A DNA stretch of 64,000 nucleotides, from assembly GCA_025210345.1 (NCBI GenBank), contig JAOARX010000034.1:62001-126000 (forward strand), in the 5' to 3' direction. Both the position numbers and the translations under genes were made by a program. The DNA comes from Pelagimonas sp. GTDB taxonomy: Bacteria; Pseudomonadota; Alphaproteobacteria; Rhodobacterales; Rhodobacteraceae. The notes beneath the pieces are model-generated. The model saw only the letters and a list, made by a program, of their open reading frames with translations. It did no database searches and was not told the origin of the DNA. This document shows positions 53,181 to 63,300 of the stretch, piece after piece. Positions within the stretch are counted from its first letter, which is position 1; each line of letters opens with the position of its first letter.

Positions 53181-54560
53181 TTACTCGCCCTGTGGGATGC
53201 CAAAGACATCGACAATATCACCGGTCAGCGCGAGGGCCTGATACCCCACCCGGGTGGCCTCTGTTTCCGCGTCAATCACGCGGCGGCGCGCATTGGTATA
53301 GTCGCGCTGGGCGTCGAGAACTTCGAGCAGCGTGGCGCGCCCGATGGAAAACTCATCCCGTGCGGCGTCCACATTCTGCCGATTGGCGCGCACCGCGGCA
53401 GAGGCCACATCAAGCCGCTTGCGCCCCGCGACACGGTCCGCCCTGAGAAAGTCCAACGCGCGGGTGATATCACGCACCAGTATCGCCTTTTCCGCATAGA
53501 GCGCGTCGCGCTCGGCCTCGGCGTTCTTGATGGCAGCGTCAGATTGGCGGCGGGTGTCGAATTGGTATTCGATTGAGAAATCAAACACCACATCCACCTT
53601 GCCATCATTGGGGATGGCATTGCCTCCGGCCTCAAGACGCGGGGCGCGGGCCGAACGCACGGCTGCGACACGGGCGTCGGCGGCATCTATCTGGGCGTTG
53701 ATGGTCAGCATGCGGGGGCTGTTTTCAACGGTTTGCGCGCGGGTTTCGTTCAGGCCGGGGGCTTGGGGCGCAGAGGACACCGCCCTGGCGGGCGGGTGCC
53801 CGAAGACCTCGGCATAGCGCGCGCGCGCGCGGTCACGATCTGCCTGCGCATTGACGGCCTCTGTCTCCGCATCCGCGAAACGCGACCGGGCGGTCAACAG
53901 GTCTGACTGAGATCCGGCGCCTGCATTGCGTCTTTCTTGCATCTGGCTGAGGAAAGCCCGGTGGGTCGACAGGTTTTTCTGCATAAGACCAACGGTTTTC
54001 TGGGCTTTTACCAGATCGATATGGGCCTCGACCGCAGACATGGCGACGCTGGCGGTTGTCGACAATCGACTGTCGCGCGCGCGTGTCAGGTCGGCAGCGG
54101 CGGCGGCCCTGCGGTGGCGCGAGGCCCCACCATCATAGATCAACTGACTGACCCGAACATAGGGGTTGGTGCTGTCGCCCCGGCGGTCTTTGTCGGATGA
54201 AATGCGGGTGCTGACGTCAAGCCCTGTCGAGACAGCCGGGCGAAAGGCGCCATTCGCGGCATCAAGATCCGCCAGTGCCACGCCAATTTCCGCGGTCGCA
54301 AGGCCAAGCTCTGGATGATTGACCACCGCACCCTGTATCGATTTCCCAAATCCTGTCTTGGCCAGCGAGGGCAGGTTTCGCCCGTGTTTCGACGATGGCA
54401 CCGGCTGTGAGCCCTGCTGTTCCGGTTGGGGGGCATCTGATTGCTGGTGTGACGTTGTGCGCTTGCCGCCAAAGGGCAAAGTCGCGGTGTCGCAGGCCGA
54501 CAGGCCCAAAAGCGCGCATGTGAACAGGGCCGCGGTCAAGGCCGGTCTTACAGGGTGCAT
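53181..54560 (-). CDS. TolC-family outer-membrane channel lipoprotein
   Basis: A 459-residue trimeric channel component. A lipoprotein signal ends in LSAC (Cys23), followed by a Ser/Gln linker and long alpha-helices in two internal repeats with the pattern of the outer-membrane efflux family: PEIGL-type strands at about 80-130 and ARAKYAEVFG-type ends near 220, repeated near 330-440. The start ATG shares one base with the stop codon of the SapC gene (TAATG). Cells use it with the ABC and HlyD genes downstream as the type I exit duct. Confidence 0.9.
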   Translation of the reverse strand: MHPVRPALTAALFTCALLGLSACDTATLPFGGKRTTSHQQSDAPQPEQQGSQPVPSSKHGRNLPSLAKTGFGKSIQGAVVNHPELGLATAEIGVALADLDAANGAFRPAVSTGLDVSTRISSDKDRRGDSTNPYVRVSQLIYDGGASRHRRAAAAADLTRARDSRLSTTASVAMSAVEAHIDLVKAQKTVGLMQKNLSTHRAFLSQMQERRNAGAGSQSDLLTARSRFADAETEAVNAQADRDRARARYAEVFGHPPARAVSSAPQAPGLNETRAQTVENSPRMLTINAQIDAADARVAAVRSARAPRLEAGGNAIPNDGKVDVVFDFSIEYQFDTRRQSDAAIKNAEAERDALYAEKAILVRDITRALDFLRADRVAGRKRLDVASAAVRANRQNVDAARDEFSIGRATLLEVLDAQRDYTNARRRVIDAETEATRVGYQALALTGDIVDVFGIPQGE

Positions 54561-55405
54561 TATTCGGACCCCTGATTAAGATAGATGTCTGCGCCATCCG
54601 CACCATAGGCCTCGGACATGGCTTGCAAAAAACCGTTGTCTTCGACCGGTGCAGCCGCGGCAGGCTGCGGGGCATCCGACTGCATGTGGCGCAACGCGGC
54701 AAGCCGTCCAAGCGAGGTCATATGTGCATATGCCAGCTCAAGCGCTCCTGTCTGAAACAGCATGGACTGCCATTTCGGGGTGATCTGCCCCAGCGCTTCG
54801 CGATCAATGACATACAGATCTTCACACCCGGGCCTGTCAAAAGCCGCCAGACGCGACGCCGGGATCAAAAGCTCTGCTTTGCGCAGCATCCCACAGGCCT
54901 GTTGTGTGCGCAGGTGAAAGCGCCGATAGGTCTGCGCAAAGTCGATCACGGTTTCAAACTCTTTGGTGACGCCGCCTGCGGGATCAAACAGGCGTGTGCC
55001 CGCGCCCAGATTTCCCAAACAGGGGCTTTGCGGATCAAGGCACAAGGCATCGGCGCGCTCATCGTTCGAGGATCCAATGCCGAACGGATGGATGCGCAGG
55101 CTGCCGGGAACATAGGTGCCACGCCACTGGCCATCCTCTGAGATCAGGCTGTAGGTTTGATCCAGGTGCAACACCATGACCGCCTGGGCCGGGGTGCTCT
55201 CGGATTGGGAAAACAACACCGGCGCGACGTTGGCGACCTGATGGATTTCGGGCAGCACCACAGGCGCCGTGCGATATCGCCGGGCATAGGCATAAGACGT
55301 AAATCTCTGCCAGCACAGCTGTCCATGAGCCTGAGAGGTAACGGGGATGAAACGGCTCTGAATATCATCAGACAAGGCCAGAGAACCCACTTCAAATTCA
55401 ATCAT
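54560..55405 (-). CDS. sapC: SapC family protein
   Basis: A 281-residue protein of the SapC family. Matching features: a conserved N-terminal half with a YAYARRYRTAPVVLPEIHQVANVAPVLFSQ segment (pieces YARRYR and PVLFSQ), the WRGTYVPGSLRIHPFG motif, DPQSPCLGN, LFDPAGG, and a C-terminal GALELAYAHMTSLGRLAAL typical of the family. No signal peptide. In Campylobacter fetus the first gene of the S-layer export locus sapCDEF is in this family, and here the gene is likewise first, before TolC, ABC and HlyD genes. I placed the start at the ATG ending at 55405 because the SapC homology begins at MIEFEVGSL and a promoter lies just upstream; the longer frame is not conserved. Its function is not known. 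Confidence 0.82.
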   Translation of the reverse strand: MIEFEVGSLALSDDIQSRFIPVTSQAHGQLCWQRFTSYAYARRYRTAPVVLPEIHQVANVAPVLFSQSESTPAQAVMVLHLDQTYSLISEDGQWRGTYVPGSLRIHPFGIGSSNDERADALCLDPQSPCLGNLGAGTRLFDPAGGVTKEFETVIDFAQTYRRFHLRTQQACGMLRKAELLIPASRLAAFDRPGCEDLYVIDREALGQITPKWQSMLFQTGALELAYAHMTSLGRLAALRHMQSDAPQPAAAAPVEDNGFLQAMSEAYGADGADIYLNQGSE

Positions 55406-55446
55406 TTTCGGATCCGAAAAAAGGATGATCACAAATGTTAAAAATG

Positions 55447-55475
55447 AATATGCACGGTCGAAATGAGTCTGGCAA
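55447..55475 (-). promoter_or_regulatory. Promoter of the sapC-tolC-ABC-HlyD operon
   Basis: Reading minus, TTGCCA (55475-55470), 17 bases and CATATT (55452-55447). The predicted start near 55440 leaves a leader of about 35 bases before sapC. The -35 is identical to that of the giant-protein promoter. Confidence 0.55.
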
Positions 55476-55597
55476 GCACGCAGCAAAGGGCCGATTTTGT
55501 TCAAAATGGCGCAGATTTCAGAATGAAAATTCCGAAATTTCAATACCTAAGGGGACATCTTTTATCTTTTGGCTTAATTTCTGACAGGTGAAAGATC

Positions 55598-56431
55598 TCA
55601 ATTAGGTGCTAATTTTCTGCGCGCCTGTAAGGATCTTTTCAGGAACGCGACGATGAAGAGCGCGGTCATGATCAGAATAATTGTGGGCGCTGGGGCGCTA
55701 TCGAGGTGAAAGCTCAGGTAGACGCCCGATACCATCGAAGCCATGCAGGCCATAACCGACACAACAAGCATCTTTCCAAAGCTACGCACCAGCAAAAACG
55801 CGATGGCGCCCGGCGCGACCAGCAGGCCAATGGCAAGAATCAGCCCCGTCGCCGCGAGGGTTGCTACAATCGTCAGCGACAAGAGGGCCAGCAGGCCATA
55901 GTGCAAAGCGCGCACATTCAACCCAGAGACACGGGCTTGGGCCGGGTCGAATGCGTGCAACAGATAGTCTTTCCACTTCAGGATCAAAACAAGTGTCACC
56001 CCGCCGGAAATGATGCCAGCGGTCCAGAGATCTTCGGCCTGAACCCCCAGCATATTCCCAAACAGAATATGATCGAGATGAACATCGGTCTTGAGCCCCA
56101 CGAACATTACGATGCCCAGGCCAAACATGCCGGAAAAGACCACGCCCATCACGGTATCTTGTTTGATCCGGCTGTTGTCCGCTAGATACCCCGTGGCAAC
56201 CGCCGTGAACATCCCGGCCGCAAAGGCCCCAAGGATCAAGGGCAGGCCCAGGACATAGGCCAGCACGATCCCCGGCAGCACCGCATGACTGACCGCATCC
56301 CCCATCAGCGCCCAGCCTTTGAGCACCAGAAAGCAGGACAACAGCGCCGTCGGGACCGAGACGATCATCGCGATCAAAAAGGCGTTTTGCATAAAGCCGA
56401 ACTGGAACGGCAGGGACAGCGTTTCGATCAT
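55598..56431 (-). CDS. sitD: Metal ABC transporter permease (SitD-type)
   Basis: A 277-residue ABC-3 family permease with about eight hydrophobic helices, the second of the two permeases of a sitABCD-type manganese/iron importer. Motifs: LKGWALMGDAVSHAVLPGIVLAYVLGL (pieces ALMGDAVSHAVLPG) and the GLLVAPGAIAFLLV segment. The ATG overlaps the sitC stop as ATGA, the sign of translational coupling. It ends the operon; I see no strong terminator before the SapC leader. Substrate is inferred from operon structure, not from residues. Confidence 0.88.
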   Translation of the reverse strand: MIETLSLPFQFGFMQNAFLIAMIVSVPTALLSCFLVLKGWALMGDAVSHAVLPGIVLAYVLGLPLILGAFAAGMFTAVATGYLADNSRIKQDTVMGVVFSGMFGLGIVMFVGLKTDVHLDHILFGNMLGVQAEDLWTAGIISGGVTLVLILKWKDYLLHAFDPAQARVSGLNVRALHYGLLALLSLTIVATLAATGLILAIGLLVAPGAIAFLLVRSFGKMLVVSVMACMASMVSGVYLSFHLDSAPAPTIILIMTALFIVAFLKRSLQARRKLAPN

Positions 56432-57291
56432 GATGTGCCTTTGGCCGTCAGGCTTGCGGCGGCCCTGCGGCGCGCGGCCAACAAGCCATGTTTGGGGGCC
56501 AGAACAAAGGTGATAAGAAAAATAAGCGTCTGCAGCACGACGATCATGCCGCCGGTCGCCCCATCCAGAAAATAGCTGATATAGGCGCCTGCAAAGCTTG
56601 TGAGTGCGCCAATCGCCACCGATGTCAGGATCAATCGCGGGAAGCGGTCGCACAAAAGATAAGCCGTGGCGCCGGGTGTCACCACCATCGCAATCACCAA
56701 AAAGGCGCCCACGGTCTGCATTGCGGCCACCACGCAGGCAGACAGCAGCATAAAGAACACGGCCTTGAGCAGGCCGGGGCGCAGCCCGATTGAACGCGCG
56801 TGGTTTTCATCAAAGAACACCACCATCAGATCTTTCCATTTCAGCAGCAAAACCGTCAGCGACACCAGACCGATCAGCGCCAGCTGCAGGGTGTCTTCGG
56901 GGGTGATGGCCAGAATGTTGCCCATTGTGATGGTTTGCAGTGAAATCGACATCGGATTGATCGACGCCAAAAACAGCCCCAGCCCAAAAAACGAGGTAAA
57001 GATGATCCCGATGATCACATCGACCTTAAGGCCCGAACGTTCGGTCAGAAACAACATGGCCGCAGCCGCAAGCCCACCTGACACAAACGCCCCAAGTGCA
57101 AAGGGCAGCCCCAGAACATAGGCCCCCGCCACCCCCGGCACCACCGAATGGGACAGGGCATCCCCGATCAAGGACCAGCCCTTGAGCATCAGATAGGCCG
57201 ACAAAAAGGCACACACCCCGCCAACCAGCGCCGAAACCCACATGGCATTGGTCATATAGGTATAGGCAAAGGGCTCCAAGAGAACGCTCAT
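56428..57291 (-). CDS. sitC: Metal ABC transporter permease (SitC-type)
   Basis: A 287-residue inner-membrane permease of the ABC-3 family. It shows the same [23 protein letters not shown] motif (piece [13 protein letters not shown]) and a [19 protein letters not shown] loop that contacts the ATPase. It has about eight membrane helices. Two paralogous permeases in one operon indicate a SitC/SitD (YfeC/YfeD) heterodimer, which imports Mn2+ or Fe2+. ATGA overlap with sitB upstream and sitD downstream. Confidence 0.9.
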   Translation of the reverse strand: MSVLLEPFAYTYMTNAMWVSALVGGVCAFLSAYLMLKGWSLIGDALSHSVVPGVAGAYVLGLPFALGAFVSGGLAAAAMLFLTERSGLKVDVIIGIIFTSFFGLGLFLASINPMSISLQTITMGNILAITPEDTLQLALIGLVSLTVLLLKWKDLMVVFFDENHARSIGLRPGLLKAVFFMLLSACVVAAMQTVGAFLVIAMVVTPGATAYLLCDRFPRLILTSVAIGALTSFAGAYISYFLDGATGGMIVVLQTLIFLITFVLAPKHGLLAARRRAAASLTAKGTS

Positions 57292-58163
57292 GAGGTTTCT
57301 TCCGTGACTTTGGTCTGGTCACCGTATTGCACAAAGGGGCGCTCATCGTCGGTCAGGATCGACAGCCTGCGGCTGTCGTCGTCGTCATGCAGATCCGCGC
57401 CACCCAGCGTGAATTGACGCAAGACCCCTCCAAAGGCCATCTCAAGGTTTTCGCGGGTGAAAATCCGCTCGGTTTCGCCAGAGGCCAGGACCGTGCCTTT
57501 GACCAATACGGTGCGGTCGCAGAATTCGGGCACCGAGCCCAGGTTATGCGTCGACACCAGCATCACCCGGCCTTCGTCGCGCAATGCGCGCAACAGGGTG
57601 ATGATCTGTTCTTCGGTCTTCACATCGACGCCGGTAAAGGGCTCATCCAGCAAGATGACCTGACCATCCTGCGCCAATGCGCGGGCCAGAAAGACCCGTT
57701 TCTTTTGCCCGCCGGACAACTCGCCGATCTGACGGTGGCGAAACTCCTGCATGTTCACCCGGTCAAGCGCATCATCGACGGCTTTGCGGTCTGTTTTGGT
57801 TGGACGCCGCAGGAACCCCATATGCCCGTAGCGCCCCATCATCACCACGTCCTCGACCAGCACCGGAAAGGACCAATCGACCTCTTCTGATTGCGGAACG
57901 TAAGACACCAGATTGCGTTTGAGCGCTTCTTTGACGGGCATGCCCAACAGGTGAATGTCACCACGCGCGACGGGGACAAACCCCATCACCGCCTTGAACA
58001 GCGTTGATTTGCCTGCCCCGTTCACCCCGACCAAAGCGGTGACGGTGCCCCGGGGCACATCAAAGGACGCGTCATGCAGGGCCGTATGCCCGTTGCGGTA
58101 GGTTACGGTCACATCCCGCGCGACGATTCCGGCCTGATCGTGCGATTTCTCTTGTGCTGTCAT
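57288..58163 (-). CDS. sitB: Metal ABC transporter ATP-binding protein (SitB)
   Basis: A 291-residue ATPase of the metal-uptake ABC class. Walker [10 protein letters not shown] is near residue 46, the signature LSGGQKKR near 145, Walker [13 protein letters not shown] after it, and the switch histidine in VSTHNLG. The C-terminal extension (about 230-291) with [14 protein letters not shown] has a run of acidic residues; its role is unknown. Downstream is the sitC start with an ATGA overlap. The stop and start lie within the coupled operon sitA-sitB-sitC-sitD. Confidence 0.92.
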   Translation of the reverse strand: MTAQEKSHDQAGIVARDVTVTYRNGHTALHDASFDVPRGTVTALVGVNGAGKSTLFKAVMGFVPVARGDIHLLGMPVKEALKRNLVSYVPQSEEVDWSFPVLVEDVVMMGRYGHMGFLRRPTKTDRKAVDDALDRVNMQEFRHRQIGELSGGQKKRVFLARALAQDGQVILLDEPFTGVDVKTEEQIITLLRALRDEGRVMLVSTHNLGSVPEFCDRTVLVKGTVLASGETERIFTRENLEMAFGGVLRQFTLGGADLHDDDDSRRLSILTDDERPFVQYGDQTKVTEETS

Positions 58164-58236
58164 CTTGGTCTTTCTGATGTCCGGGCGGGCACGGCCGGTC
58201 CGTGGGAACAGACCGCGTCACTTAACATGGTCCGTG

Positions 58237-59139
58237 TCAGTCGTTCCCGGTGAGCCCGGCTGCGACCGTCCGTGAGGTGGTCTCAAGAAGATCCAGATAG
58301 GTGGGAACGGGACCATCCGCTTTGGACAGGCTGTCGACATACAGGACCCCGCCGAAGTGCGCCCCGGTTTCCCGCGCGACCTGTTTGGCGGGGGCGGTGT
58401 TGACGGTGCTTTCGCAAAACACGACCGGCACGTCATTGTCGCGCACGCCATCAATCACCTTGCGGACCTGCTTGGGGGTGCCCATCTGATCCGCGTTCAT
58501 CGGCCAGAGGTACAGCTCTTTCATGCCGAAATCCCGGGCGAGATAGCTGAACGCCCCTTCGCAAGTCACCAGCCAGCGCTGGGCCTCGGGGATTGCGGCG
58601 ATCTCTTGGCGCAGGGGCTCAAGCGTTGCGCGGAGCTTGTCTTTGTAAGCGGCGGCATTGATCGCGTAGGTGGCGGCATTTTCGGGATCGTTTTCCACGA
58701 AAGCAGCAAGTATATTGTCGATATAGATCAGCGCATTATCCAACCCCATCCAGGCGTGCGGATTGGGTTTCCCCGTGTATGAGCCAGAGGCGATCGAGAT
58801 CGGAACAATGCCGTCCGACAAGGTTGCCGCAGGTACGTCTTTGAGATTGCTCAGAAACTGTTCGAACCAAAGTTCAAGGTTCATGCCGTTCCACAGGATC
58901 AGATCCGCATCCTGCGCGCGCACGATGTCCTTGGGGGTGGGTTCATACCCGTGGATTTCGGCGCCGGGTTTGGTGACAGAAACCACCTCTGCCGCGTCCC
59001 CCGCCACGTTTTGCGCCATATCCGCTAAAACGGTGAAGGTTGTGACAACTTTCATCTTGTCGTCAGCGGCATTGGCGATCCCCGTTGCCAGCGTCATTGC
59101 TGCGGTGGTTGCCAGAAGGCGCGTCGCGAGCGTGGTCAT
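58237..59139 (-). CDS. sitA: Metal ABC transporter substrate-binding protein (SitA)
   Basis: A 300-residue periplasmic cluster A-I binding protein. The signal peptide (LATRLLATTAAMTLATGIANA) precedes ADDKM. HGYEPTPKDIVRAQ gives the first metal histidine, PHAWMGL the second, and a glutamate/aspartate later (FCESTVNT region) completes the site. There is no His-rich loop, so manganese or iron is more likely than zinc, consistent with a SitA/YfeA-type sequence. I set the start at the ATG ending at 59139; the frame extends upstream into the operator. The gene leads the operon, 73 bases before sitB. Confidence 0.9.
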   Translation of the reverse strand: MTTLATRLLATTAAMTLATGIANAADDKMKVVTTFTVLADMAQNVAGDAAEVVSVTKPGAEIHGYEPTPKDIVRAQDADLILWNGMNLELWFEQFLSNLKDVPAATLSDGIVPISIASGSYTGKPNPHAWMGLDNALIYIDNILAAFVENDPENAATYAINAAAYKDKLRATLEPLRQEIAAIPEAQRWLVTCEGAFSYLARDFGMKELYLWPMNADQMGTPKQVRKVIDGVRDNDVPVVFCESTVNTAPAKQVARETGAHFGGVLYVDSLSKADGPVPTYLDLLETTSRTVAAGLTGND

Positions 59140-59181
59140 GAAAATCCCTTTCAAAGAGCAAAGCAGTGCTCCCACCGCAGA

Positions 59182-59238
59182 AGTTGCGAGTGGATCGCAA
59201 CTGCATATAGCCCTGTTGCAAGTTATTCGCAATTGCAA
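59182..59238 (-). promoter_or_regulatory. sitA promoter with metal-responsive operator repeats
   Basis: A minus-strand promoter, TTGCGA (59232-59227), 17 bases, TATATG (59209-59204), is overlaid by TTGCAA-N11-TTGCAA (59216-59238). A second inverted repeat, AGTTGCG-N7-CGCAACT (59182-59202), lies just past the -10. The repeated GCAA elements over the promoter fit repression by a Fur-family metal regulator, most likely a Mur-type manganese repressor; the identity of the regulator is inference. Confidence 0.6.
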
Positions 59239-59370
59239 AAAGTATCACCCAGCGTCAGATGCCCGAGATCAGTGAGACTTATCGGGGCCCATTGCGTGAG
59301 CAGGAGGCACCAAAGGAGCGGATGGGTTTGTGTATAATATCTGTTTTAGATCAGTGTGCAGCGCATTCGG

Positions 59371-59970
59371 TTAGCCTTGTCCACTGCCCTGACACAGCGG
59401 GGTTGTAACCTGCAAGCCGGGCGGCGCGACCCCGTCAGACATCGCGCAAATCAACCAATCCAGCTCGTTTGCATGGCGACGATCAATCTTGCGACGTTTT
59501 TCGATTTCGTCGTCAAACCAATCCCGGAAATCAACAAGCGTATCGCCAAAGAACACTTTGGCCACATCCGCGGAACAAATATCTGTCCGCACGCAAAGGG
59601 ATAGGCGGGTAAAGAACTGGACCACCACGTCATAGGCGCCGGCCTCGGCATCTTGCAGGGCGCGGCGGGCGATGTTGCGTTTGATGGTTCGGGCGCGATC
59701 GGGATGCGTCGCGATGCGCGGTGCCTGGGCCACCACCAGGGGTTCCAGCGCGGTCGAGATCGAATGATAGGCCTGTTGCGCGCCGCGCAGCTCCCAGATT
59801 TCGATCATGTTCAATGTCTCAGAGGCGCGGGCGGTGGCCTTGCGATCGCGGTATTCCACGATGCCAAAAGCCCCCGCAACAAGCAGGCCCACCAAACCCA
59901 CAACTGCCGACAGGCCGCCCAGCCCGTTCCAGATGACCATCTTGACCCAAAGAAAGCGGTCGTCACTCAT
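59371..59970 (-). CDS. Single-span membrane protein of the caspase cassette
   Basis: A 199-residue protein with one N-terminal transmembrane helix (about residues 13-37, GGLSAVVGLVGLLVAGAFGIVEY), a basic EYRDRK stop-transfer and a helical cytosolic or periplasmic remainder with DFRDWFDDEIEKRRK. Two cysteines are in LCVRTDIC. No family is recognised. The start overlaps the end of the cysteine-rich gene by eight bases, so the three genes of the cassette are read as one unit. It is the last gene of that unit. Confidence 0.6.
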   Translation of the reverse strand: MSDDRFLWVKMVIWNGLGGLSAVVGLVGLLVAGAFGIVEYRDRKATARASETLNMIEIWELRGAQQAYHSISTALEPLVVAQAPRIATHPDRARTIKRNIARRALQDAEAGAYDVVVQFFTRLSLCVRTDICSADVAKVFFGDTLVDFRDWFDDEIEKRRKIDRRHANELDWLICAMSDGVAPPGLQVTTPLCQGSGQG

Positions 59971-60391
59971 TTGGACAATCCTCAAACAGGTCAAACATCA
60001 CGGAGGGATCCAGGGAACTGGGGTGATTCTTGATCAGATCATGCAGGCAGGCGGCGCCCTGTGCGTCCAGCAGATACACGGATTTCCCACGCGTCGCGCC
60101 GGGGGCGTCACCACTGTTCATCCGTGGCAGGGTCGCCAGACCCGCGCGCGTATCAAGGGCCTCCCCCTCGACCGAACACGCATCGAGATCAATGCTTGTC
60201 CGACCGGTTGGCGTCGCGGCCAGTTTCTCCGAAACGGCTTCGTAGTTGCGCACAAAACATGCCGCACGGGCCGCGTCGAGCGTTATGATTTCATCGCAAA
60301 TCAGGCAGTCCGCCCAAAGGCCCCCCGGGTTGAACGACAGCATTGTTCCGATCGCGAGGCAGCGCAGCCTTTGTCTTTTAGAATAAGGCAT
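59963..60391 (-). CDS. Small cysteine-rich exported protein of the caspase cassette
   Basis: A 142-residue protein with a signal peptide-like N-terminus (LRCLAIGTMLSFNPGGLWA, then DCLICDE). Six cysteines follow in DCLICDE, AACFVRN, LDACSVE, AACLHDL and EDCPNE and suggest disulfides in the periplasm. I see no known domain. The ATG ending at 60391 follows TTTGGGGATT and overlaps the stop region of the caspase gene by 14 bases. It then overlaps the membrane-protein gene by eight bases. The tight overlaps suggest a shared role, unknown. Confidence 0.6.
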   Translation of the reverse strand: MPYSKRQRLRCLAIGTMLSFNPGGLWADCLICDEIITLDAARAACFVRNYEAVSEKLAATPTGRTSIDLDACSVEGEALDTRAGLATLPRMNSGDAPGATRGKSVYLLDAQGAACLHDLIKNHPSSLDPSVMFDLFEDCPNE

Positions 60392-63300
60392 AATCCCCAA
60401 AGACCCGTCCTTTTGTCATCCAAGGGACCTGACGCCCCTCGCTTTGTGTTGATACAATTCGTGCCACGCCACCCGCAAGCTCTGAGGCTTCGATGCGGCC
60501 GTTGCCGTTTTGGTCGAATGCCGCGCGTTCGCCCAACAAAACGCGTTCGAGCGCGACGGTGAACAGCCCACCTGACTGGGATCGCGCCTCAATCGAAAGC
60601 TGGCGCCCCTTTGACGCGGCAAGGATCGTCAGGTTCGAGGGCACGCTGGAAAGCGCCTGAACCGCGCCGTCGTTTGTCGCCTGAACACCGGCGGTCGCGG
60701 ATCCAGAGTGACAGGCGTCGATCAGAACCGTGATACGCGCCTTGCTGCTGGCCAAAAGCGCGGCAACATCGGACCAGGCGACCGCTGTCCCCTCAAGATC
60801 GGCCATATCCGTCCCCGACAGCGCAAGATAAAACCGCCCAGCGTCATCCTGCAGCCCGTGTCCGGCAAAGAACAAGACAGCGTGATCCGCAGGCCCAAGG
60901 CCGGACAGGGTGTCAGAGATGGCGGACAGGACATGTTCGGGTTTCGCGCGGCGCCCGCCGACGAATTGCGGAGTGTCAAAACCCGGCACCGAAGCGGGCA
61001 GGGCCGCGACGGTTTGCATGAACCGGTCCGCGTCCGCCTTGGCATAGTTGAGATCGACAAGCCTGTCGTCCTTGTAGAGGTCCACGGCCACGGCCAGCGC
61101 GCGGCGGGTGCCACCGGGCTGTTCCGCCCCCAGATCCGCCGAGACAGCATTGCTGGCAAGGCCATTTTCGTCCACGGCCAGAAGGCTGGCGTGGCGTGCA
61201 CCCGGCAGGCGCTGGGCCTTGATCTGGGCGTGCTGGGCCTGGGGCTCAAGCGGTTGCACCTTGGTCAGGACACCCCCTTGGTACAGCCGCAGCTCATGCG
61301 CCTGGCGGCTGGGGGTCAATTGGGCTGTTCCGATGATCTGATCCCCGCTGAGCGTGATCTTTCCCGACAGATCCGGCGGCACCGGAACCGACCGGGCGGG
61401 GGGGATCTGACCGCCGAGTACGGATTTGCTCAGCCCCGGCACGGCCAGATGTGCGCTAAAGCGATCCAGGCTGAACTGGTCGTCCAGTCCGGGAAAGCGC
61501 AGGTCAATGAGCGTCGCGGCCTCAGCCGTGGCATCAAATCTGAAATCATCGGTCCAGACCGCAACTTCGTCTTCGACGATACGCCCGGAAAGCACGCGTT
61601 TGCCGCCTTCGATGCGGTAAACAAAGAACCCGCCGTCCGAATTCATCTGCACGACGTGGGACTGATCCTTGGTCATAAAGGCGTCGATCATCAGGCTGCC
61701 GGCCGTCAGCCCCGCCCATTCGTGAACAACCTGACCGGTTTGTGCCTCGAACAAAAGCATACCGCCACCGCGCCCGTTGTGGGCAAGGATCCGGTCGCCA
61801 AACAGCCGGGCCTCGAATGGGAAATCCTGAAACTGGACCGTCGTGGCATTGGCCAGATAGCTATGGTCCAACACGCTGTGATCAACCAGCAGCTTGGGTT
61901 GCGCGCCGCGTTTCATCGGCAGGGCAAAGAAATAGGATTGCCCACGTAACGATCCAAAGGTCGCCCCCGCCTGGCATTCCATCCGGCCCAACAGCATCGA
62001 CGATGTCCCGGCGTCGATAAAGGCCAGCTGCGCCACGGATTGCGGCACGGCCAGGCTTCCGGGGGTGGCAAAGTCGGTTTGTTCCGTAATGCTAGCTTCG
62101 CTGCCGCCGCCCGGGGCGAGGAAATGAAAGCAATCCGAGGCGTGGACAATGCCCTCCGGGGTTTCAAGCACGTCGAACGTCCACTTGGCTTCGGGGCGCA
62201 GACGGGTCAGGGCGGTGAGGATATCGGCCTTTGGCCGCTCAACCTGACCCTGCGTGCGCGCCGCCAAAAGCTGGCTGGTCGAGATGCCTTCCATCAGGTC
62301 GATGCCGATGCGCTCAAAGGCGCTGACCGCGGCGCTGCCTGTGCCGCGAAACAGCGATGCGACGACCACGTCTTCGTCACTGCCTTGGCGGGGCAGCGGT
62401 GTTGCGATCTCTTTGAGTTCCGGGCCGATCGGGGTGACATCCGGCGCGTTGAACCCCGTGGCGACAGAGACCGGGCTGACCGGTCCCATGGCGTATAGCG
62501 TTTCAAGCTGCGCGGCCGGGCTCCACCCATCATCCGAGGCATAGCCGTCCTTGGCGCTTTCAAAGGCATAGGGCTGGCCCTGGATCGGGGCGATGGAAAA
62601 GCCCTGCGTTCCGCGCAGGGTCAACAGCCCGTTTTCCAGATCGACCCCAAGATGGGTGTTCTCTGGGGTTGCGGGGCAGCAGCTGGGCCCGGTGATCTGG
62701 TTTTGCACCAACATACGGGCGCCAAAGGTCGACGCCAGATTGACGGTGCCCCATGGGGCGGTGCTGCCCATCACGAAACTGTCGCCGGCAAGCCAATGCG
62801 TCGCACTGATCACCGTGGCGACGGTGCTGCCATCCAGCACATCCACCACATCGCCGCTGGCCAGAACGAACCGCCCCGTCGGGGACAGCCGCAGCCCGCG
62901 CCCATCGCGTTCGATCACCTCGGCCCGGTCGCTGAGCGACAGGATGCGAAAGCGGTGTTCGCCGAATTCGATGCGCCGGTCCAGGGTCGGAATGTCATGC
63001 GCATGTGTCATGTCCGCGCGACTGGCGGGGGTGCCGATCACCAAAGACGCCTGCGCCGGTGTGACGTCGATATTATGGCGGTGCTGGCTCAGGACCACTT
63101 CTTCGTGGCACTGACGCAGCCAGCCAACCACATGAACGTCAATGGGGGTGCTGCGCGCCTTGAGGGGGGTGATGTCAATTTGCCCCGAGGTGCCCGCACC
63201 GCGCCCCCAAAGCGACACCATCGCGCGGGTGGTGCCCTTGGCCGTCGCAAGCCCAAACGGATTGGGGGCCGTCGGTCCCAACACCATGGCGGCGCTGCCG

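Noticed and set aside
59333-59338. A perfect TATAAT on the plus strand.
   Set aside because: No -35 at 15-19 bases and no plus-strand gene follows, so it is most likely chance.
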